A stretch of 64,000 nucleotides of DNA from Fidelibacterota bacterium (lineage in GTDB: Bacteria > Fidelibacterota > Marinisomatia > Marinisomatales > Marinisomataceae), in assembly GCA_019654715.1 (NCBI GenBank), contig BPEH01000004.1, forward strand, positions 25,047 through 89,046. Reading direction: 5' to 3'. The first letter of the stretch is position 1. The number at the start of each line of letters is the position of its first letter. Position numbers and translations under genes: made by a program. Positions 58,607 through 64,000 of the stretch are shown piece after piece. Below the pieces are notes generated by a model. It was not told where the DNA came from, did not search any database, and saw nothing but the letters and a program-made list of their open reading frames with translations.

Positions 58607-59968
58607 TTAAGAGTTCGAAGTGTTTCCTACAATATGAAATTTTTTAAAATAATGCTGGAGAAATAAGAATGAAATTCCCGTTGCTATTACAATTGCTAAT
58701 ACCTGGGCATACCATACCCAAATAATAGGTTTTCCTATTTGTTCAAAATATAGAGCAAGCGGAGCAGTAATCACTAAAACTCTAATCGTGGTTACCACTA
58801 ATAAAGGCATTCCTTCACCAAATGCTTGACAAATTCTAGCACATATTACACTGACTGCAACTGCCGGATATACCAGTACAATTATTTTTAGATAAGTAAT
58901 TCCGACTTCTAAAACTTGTGGATTTGATGTAAAAACTGGTAAAATCATTTCTGCAGACAAATAGAGAATAACTACGTTTACTATAGTAATTATAACTGCT
59001 CTTGAAATTCCATATTTTACTATCCATATTAATTTAGAAAATTCCTTGGCACCAAAAAACATACCTACAATTGTCGTTAGTGCAATTGCAATCCCCAAAC
59101 AAGGCATAAATAATAACATATCTATTCGAGAGACAATTTGATATGCTGCTACTTCTTCAGGACCGTAATTAATCAAAATTTTATTAAGTACAGCTTGTCC
59201 AAAAGAAATAATTAGCATCGACAATGAGGATGGAATTCCTACCTTAAATATCATATTTAGTATATTAGGCGTATAACGAAAATGCCTAAAATTGAATGAA
59301 ATGAATGTTTTTTTCATCACAAAAATAACGATGAAATACATCGCCAACATTATCACCTGACTTAAAACAGTTGCAATTGCTGCACCATCAACACCATATT
59401 CAAGCAAAAAGATAAAAATAGGGTCCAATATAACATTTGATATGGTTCCAACTAAACCAATAATCATTGGAATTTTTGTTTCCCCTTCTCCAGCAAGAAT
59501 AGCTCTAAAAAACAATGAAAATACTACCCCACCTATTCCAAAAGTCAATATCTTTAAATACGAATGGGCAGTATCAAGAATATAGTCATATGCACCTAAC
59601 AATATTAGTAGATCTCTTCCAAAATAGACCCCTAGTATAGTTAATAATACGCTAATAGCAATTCCTAACAAAATAGCATGTTCAGCACAATTATCTGCAT
59701 TTTTTTTGTCTTTTTTACCGATATATTGCGCGATAGATGCTGTTACACCAGCTCCCAACCCAACAGTCAATCCAATAATAATAAAAAAAAGTGGACTTAC
59801 AAAAGCAACGGCAGCGACTTCATCTGCTCCCAACCAACCAATAAACATGATATCCACAACATTAAACAATGTCTGAACCATCATTCCTGCAATAATAGGA
59901 AGTGCCATGGACCATAGTGCCCGTGTAGGATTGTTAAGGAACGACTTTAGACGTGACTCTTTTTGCAT
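58607..59968 (-). CDS. MATE family efflux transporter
   Basis: A 453-residue membrane protein with twelve helices in two halves: ALWSMALPIIAGMMVQTLFN with VDIMFIGWLGADEVAAVAF first, then SRIDMLLFMPCLGIAIALTTIVGMFFGAKEF in the second half. MATE proteins export cationic drugs or other small molecules by Na+ or H+ antiport. It is 9 bases after msrB. Its place in an acyl-CoA operon is unexplained and may only reflect co-transcription. Confidence 0.9.
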   Translation of the reverse strand: MQKESRLKSFLNNPTRALWSMALPIIAGMMVQTLFNVVDIMFIGWLGADEVAAVAFVSPLFFIIIGLTVGLGAGVTASIAQYIGKKDKKNADNCAEHAILLGIAISVLLTILGVYFGRDLLILLGAYDYILDTAHSYLKILTFGIGGVVFSLFFRAILAGEGETKIPMIIGLVGTISNVILDPIFIFLLEYGVDGAAIATVLSQVIMLAMYFIVIFVMKKTFISFNFRHFRYTPNILNMIFKVGIPSSLSMLIISFGQAVLNKILINYGPEEVAAYQIVSRIDMLLFMPCLGIAIALTTIVGMFFGAKEFSKLIWIVKYGISRAVIITIVNVVILYLSAEMILPVFTSNPQVLEVGITYLKIIVLVYPAVAVSVICARICQAFGEGMPLLVVTTIRVLVITAPLALYFEQIGKPIIWVWYAQVLAIVIATGISFLFLQHYFKKFHIVGNTSNS

Positions 59969-59977
59969 ACAATTATC

Positions 59978-60469
59978 TTACTTAAAGAGAGATAAATACT
60001 CTTTATAACCTTCTTTTTCCATCTCTTTAAGAGGAATAAATTTTAATGCGGCAGAATTAATACAATAACGTAGTCCTGTTGGATTAGGGCCATCATCAAA
60101 TACGTGCCCTAAATGAGAGTCGCTATTTTTTGCTTTTACCTCTGTTCGAGGAAGAAGTAATTCATAATCTTGTTCAAATTTTAAGTTCTTTTTGTTAATG
60201 GTTTGGTAAAAAGAAGGCCATCCTGTTTTTGAGTCATATTTATGTTGAGATGAAAACAATGGTTCTCCTGATACAATATCAACATAAATACCAGGTTCTT
60301 TATTGTCCCAATATTCGTTATTAAATGCCGGTTCTGTCCCACATTCTTGCGTTACATAATACTGCATATCATTTAATTTTGCTTTTTTCTCTGACATTAA
60401 ATTATCTATAGTTTGAGCATATAAGACATTGAAAACAACGCTTAATAGCAAGATTCTGGTATAATTCAT
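59978..60469 (-). CDS. msrB: Exported peptide-methionine (R)-S-oxide reductase
   Basis: MsrB, 163 residues, with an N-terminal signal peptide ([18 protein letters not shown]) and the fold motifs [38 protein letters not shown] and the catalytic Cys in [15 protein letters not shown]. The Cys in TQECGTEP is at the position of a resolving cysteine. The CxxC pairs that bind zinc in many MsrBs are missing. It repairs methionine-R-sulfoxide outside the cytoplasm. It is the promoter-proximal gene of the minus-strand operon and faces the TonB receptor. Confidence 0.9.
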   Translation of the reverse strand: MNYTRILLLSVVFNVLYAQTIDNLMSEKKAKLNDMQYYVTQECGTEPAFNNEYWDNKEPGIYVDIVSGEPLFSSQHKYDSKTGWPSFYQTINKKNLKFEQDYELLLPRTEVKAKNSDSHLGHVFDDGPNPTGLRYCINSAALKFIPLKEMEKEGYKEYLSLFK

Positions 60470-60567
60470 TGGATAGAACTTAATAATAAGATTCGATTTT
60501 TTATTTGGTTTTTTTAATATGCTATATTACCTTACTCAGAACTAACTAATTAGAGAGGTATAATAAT

Positions 60568-63541
60568 ATGCATAATATTAAATATATTTTAATTGCCCTC
60601 CTATCTAGTGCTATGTTAAGTGCACAGACTGTCTCTGGGACAGTAAGTGATACTGACGGTAGTGGATTAGCAGGTGCAAACGTCTCTGTTGATGGTACTG
60701 ATTTAGGATCAGCATCTAACAATGACGGCTCTTATTCCGTTACAGGATTGTCAGCCGGTACATATACCGTAACTGCTTCTTATATCGGATACGAAAGTAC
60801 TAGTTCAAGTGTTACTGTAGGCGACGGCCAAACTGTAACATTGAATCTCACATTGGCTCAAGGCGATGTTCGCCTTAATCAAGTAGTAGTTGCAGCTTCT
60901 AGAAAGAAAGAACTTGTAGTTGATGCTCCTGCTAGTGTGGAAGTATTTTCAAGCGAAGAATTAAGCGTACGTAGTGCAAAATCGATTATTGATCATACTG
61001 AAGGTCGCGCTGGTGTAGAAACCATGAAGACTGGTATGCAATCATCTAATGTTACGTTACGTGGCTTCAACGGTATTTTTTCTGGCGCTTTACACGTCAT
61101 GGTCGACAACCGTTGGGCTAGACCTCCAGTAATTACAGCTAATATCTATCAACTCATTGGTGTTGAAGATGATGATATTGATAGAATAGAGCTTGTTCGT
61201 GGTCCTGGATCTACAATGTATGGTCCTAACACAGCACAAGGTGTAATGGCTATTTACACCAAGTCTCCATTTGATCAAAGTGGAACTAGAGTGGAATTAC
61301 ATGGTGGAATGAATAATTATACTAAGTTATCAGTAAGAAATGCTGGTCAGTGGGGCAGTAAATTTGCTTATAGAGTAAGTTTAAGTCATACTGAATATGA
61401 TGAATGGTCATACGATATCAATAATAGTGGTGGTGTTGGCGGATACAGTGAACCAGCAACGGTAAGACGTTGGTTAGCTACTCCTTCATATCCATTCCAA
61501 AACTTTGATACTGTATATGACGATCCAGTAGGCGGTGTTGACAATAACCCTGCTACTGAAAATTCACCAGTAAATCTTTACTCTGATGTATTTAGCACCA
61601 AAATGGAGTTTCGTCCTGACCTTAAATCTACTATCACTCTTGCTTTACGTGGAACAGAATCTGACGTAATAGAAATGACAGGTATTGGTAGAGCTTATGG
61701 AATCGGCGCGAACTCTATGTCAGAACAGCTTTCATATCAACGCCAGGATGTTCTTGGAGGCGATTTGTATATTAATCTGTTCCGTAACCATAATGCTCAA
61801 GATGGTACCTATATTCTTGCAACTGGACAAATTATCTATGATAGATCTGAATCCGTTGCATTCCAAGTACAGCATTCTGTACCATTGGGTAATGGTCAAC
61901 ACTTGACTTATGGTATCGATCATGAAGATAGATCTCCAGATACTGCTGGCAGTATTAATGGAGTCTTTGAAGATTCCGATGACTATACTTCAGATGGTGT
62001 CTATGCGCAGTATGAAAATCGTGTAAACGATAATTGGAAGATAGTAGCTGCGATTAGAGGAGATGATAATACGTGGAATGATGATTTACTAGTGTCCCCA
62101 AGATTCGCAGTGGTATATAATCCAACTGCTACGGGACAAGTAAGGTTTACTTACAATAAGTCAATCGAGGTTCCAGGAAATTATCCGAAAAATCTAGATA
62201 TTACTCAATATGCTAATTTCTTATCATTAGCAGGAGTACCTGATTTTTCAGGATTACTTGGATTCCAACCTGACTTTAATTTACGTGCAATGGGTGCAAG
62301 AGATGGATACAACTATCATAAAGGTACGAATGGGGTAAACTCATTTCGTAGTAATTGGTCACAACATCCTTATTTAGGTGGTAATATTAACCATAATTGG
62401 GATATGGGTGACGCAAACTTCAATGCAGTTGTATGGCCTACTCTAGCTACTTTCATTGGTGGTGGATTTTTACAAGGTGCTAGTGGACAAGCATTGTTAG
62501 CAGGATACGCTCAAGGCGTTGGTGCTGCTTATGCTGCCGCTACAGGTGATGTTGCCGGTGCTGCTGCTTATGGTGCAGCCGCTGCTGGTGCAGCTGCCGC
62601 TGATTTCCAAACACTAATGGGTGTAACTCCAAATATCGCTCATGTAACAGCGCAGTTTCTTCCTTCTGCTGGTGCTTTTATCCCTTCAGACGGTGCAAAC
62701 GCAATGAATGTTGAGAAGAATGATCACACAACTCGTGACGTATACGAAATTGGGTATAAAGGACAAGTTGGAGACGGTATGGTATTAGGTGTTGATGTAT
62801 GGACTACTGAAGTTCATGATTACATCGGTGCCCTAACTAACATGTCTCATAGTGTAATCATGGCCGCAGATGGCGCAGACTATGTTGCAAAATTAATGAC
62901 TGCAATGTATGGAAACGCTAACCTAACAGGGTTTGTTAACTTGTTAGATAGTGCTGCTGCTGGTGGAAATGGCAACGGAATTGGTGCCGATGATCTTGCA
63001 GTATTGTTGCAGGTCAAGTAGGTATGATTCCAGTTGGAAACGTTTCTCCAGATCACTCACCATATGGTGCTGACATGATCTTTGGATACGGTAAAGTTAG
63101 AATCATTCAGACTTAGCGGTATGGATCTTTCATTAAACTGGTATCCTAGGAAGTTTGGTCTTTTTGGAGTGCAATGTCTTATATAAATAAAGAGAAATTA
63201 GGTTCCAAATGTTGATGAAGAAGGTTTTAAACATGAATACTCCAAAGATGAAACTTGGTGGTGGATCAATATTCTGGCGATGGCCATGGATATGGACTTA
63301 GACTACGTTATCAAGATTCATATAATATGGATGGATCAGTGTATGCTGGTAAAGTCGAATCTTTCTACACTTTAGGTGTAAATGCAAGTTTCGATATTGA
63401 TCAGCTCCTGGTTTAAAAGTTACCTTAACAGTTGACAATATTACTGACCAAGTACACCGTGAAGCATTCCAAGGTGCTTTAATGGGTAGATGGGCTTCAG
63501 TAAGACTCGGATATGATTTTTTAAATTTTAGACGTAATTGA
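60568..63541 (+). CDS. TonB-dependent receptor with N-terminal carboxypeptidase-regulatory-like domain, frameshifted near its end
   Basis: Full extent about 991 residues: signal peptide (YILIALLSSAMLSAQ), a CarboxypepD_reg-like domain (residues 20-95), a plug domain with IDRIELVRGPGSTMYGPNTAQG, then a beta-barrel to GYDFLNFRRN. The clean frame ends at 63019-63021, and the last 520 bases need several shifts, where DLSLNWYP, DGHGYGLRLRYQ and VTLTVDNITDQVHREAFQGAL are still readable. An Ala/Gly-rich stretch (about 630-685) is unlike a barrel strand. It takes up a large ligand (siderophore, glycan or peptide) using TonB energy. AGAGAGG (60552-60558) precedes the ATG by 9 bases. Confidence 0.9.
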
Positions 63542-63544
63542 TAT

Positions 63545-63580
63545 AAAAAAAGCCCTCATTTTTTGAGGGCTTTTTTTTTT
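63545..63580. terminator. Strong bidirectional intrinsic terminator
   Basis: AGCCCTCA (63551-63558) pairs with TGAGGGCT (63564-63571) around a T5 loop. The stem is extended by the flanking A run (63545-63550) and T run (63572-63577), and it is followed by T to 63580. It sits between the receptor stop and the convergent dehydratase stop, so it can end transcription from both sides. No other such hairpin was noticed in the window. Confidence 0.92.
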
Positions 63581-64000
63581 CTAATCTTTCCCGACTTTTT
63601 GCCAGGGCAATGCTACCAGATCTACATTTCCTCCGGTAAGAAGAAGAACAACTTTCTGTCCTTTAAATCTTTCTTTGTTAGCAATTACACTCGCAAGCGT
63701 AAGAGCACACGATGGTTCACAATAATTTTCATTTGTTCCCAAATCAATTTAGTTGTTTCAATAATTTCGTCTTCTGTTGCTAAAATAATATCGTCTAATT
63801 TTTTTTAATGATTGGAAGGGTAAATTCACCAACAATCGCCATTAATCCATCTGCAACCGATTCTCTGTGTTCATGGAATACGTTTATTGGCTTTAAACAT
63901 AAAATAGGTATCATCTACATTTTTTGGTTCAGTACCAATGATCTGTGCTTGAGAACCAAGGCCTTTTAAGCAATCGAAATACCGCTAATAAGCCCTCCAC
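63581..64000 (-). CDS. Threonine dehydratase-like PLP enzyme, C-terminal part, frameshifted
   Basis: The gene continues outside the window. Readable pieces in changing frames are GGLISGISIA, QAQIIGTEPKNVDDTYFMFKAN, GEFTLPIIKKK, DDIILATEDEIIETTKLIWEQMK, EPSCALTLASVIAN and KVVLLLTGGNVDLVALPW, ending TAG 63581-63583. This order matches fold-type II PLP threonine ammonia-lyases and serine racemases. At least three single-base shifts occur in 420 bases. No ACT domain follows, so it is the catabolic, short type. Whether it acts on threonine or serine is not shown. Confidence 0.82.

Noticed and set aside
63022..63540. Apparent non-coding stretch after a shortened TonB receptor
   Set aside because: Conserved barrel sequence (DLSLNWYP, NITDQV, GYDF) continues in changing frames up to the stop at 63539-63541; it is the receptor's 3' end.
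63563..63808. Plus-strand open frame of 81 codons
   Set aside because: It starts inside the terminator and is antisense to the dehydratase-like gene; its composition looks non-coding.

Overview
The window is a gene-dense, AT-rich (roughly one third G+C by eye) piece of a Gram-negative bacterial chromosome. The gene set points to the FCB group, and a marine Marinimicrobia (SAR406)-like lineage is my best guess. The evidence is a TonB-dependent receptor with an N-terminal carboxypeptidase-regulatory-like domain, DUF4837 and DUF5683 family proteins, a short primary sigma factor without region 1.1, Kdo/heptose lipopolysaccharide genes, and secreted S9 and PA-clan-independent peptidases. No rRNA, tRNA, CRISPR array, insertion sequence or prophage was seen. 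Taxonomy is an inference.

Layout. Positions 1-7279 hold a thioredoxin-like gene end, an indoleamine 2,3-dioxygenase-family gene, an exported nucleotide pyrophosphatase-like protein with a dipeptidyl peptidase IV, and a PpiD-like foldase. Positions 7276-24745 are one long minus-strand run: accA, a polyprenol-phosphate glycosyltransferase, a DUF4837 lipoprotein, a membrane protease, lepA, nadE, asnS, an lptE-like lipoprotein, a sigma-54 activator, uvrB, pgsA, waaA, a heptosyltransferase, tatC and meaB. The theme is envelope biogenesis plus housekeeping. Positions 24799-34308 hold rpsT, guaB, a Na+-coupled transporter, a RidA protein, a PPC-domain protein, alaS and a prolyl aminopeptidase. Positions 34367-38233 on the plus strand carry the three-subunit proton-translocating transhydrogenase followed by a phage Gp157-like protein. 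Positions 38204-50602 on the minus strand hold a homocysteine methyltransferase, a variant EF-G, a coupled RmuC/PD-(D/E)XK nuclease pair, pepA, a GMC oxidoreductase, an MFS permease, der and rpoD. Positions 50718-60469 look like one roughly 9.7 kb operon (msrB to an SDR epimerase) centred on acyl-CoA chemistry. Its APH-kinase plus acyl-CoA dehydrogenase pair resembles the 4-hydroxyacyl-CoA route of LvaA/LvaC and ACAD10/11. The window ends with a large TonB-dependent receptor, a strong terminator and the end of a threonine dehydratase-like gene.

Genome style. Junctions are very tight. Many neighbours share TAATG, ATGA or GTGA stop/start overlaps, and several convergent pairs abut or overlap at their stop codons (two as TAATTA). 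Only one intrinsic terminator was found. About one gene in three, including essential ones (alaS, rpoD, nadE, accA, lepA, asnS), is broken by single-base shifts, mostly at homopolymers, while reading continues intact in another frame. I read this as uncorrected long-read error, not gene decay, and annotate those genes at their reconstructed full extent. The tight junctions (for example meaB/tatC, pepA/small ORF, lepA/CPBP) reappear only after the frames are repaired, which supports the reconstructions.
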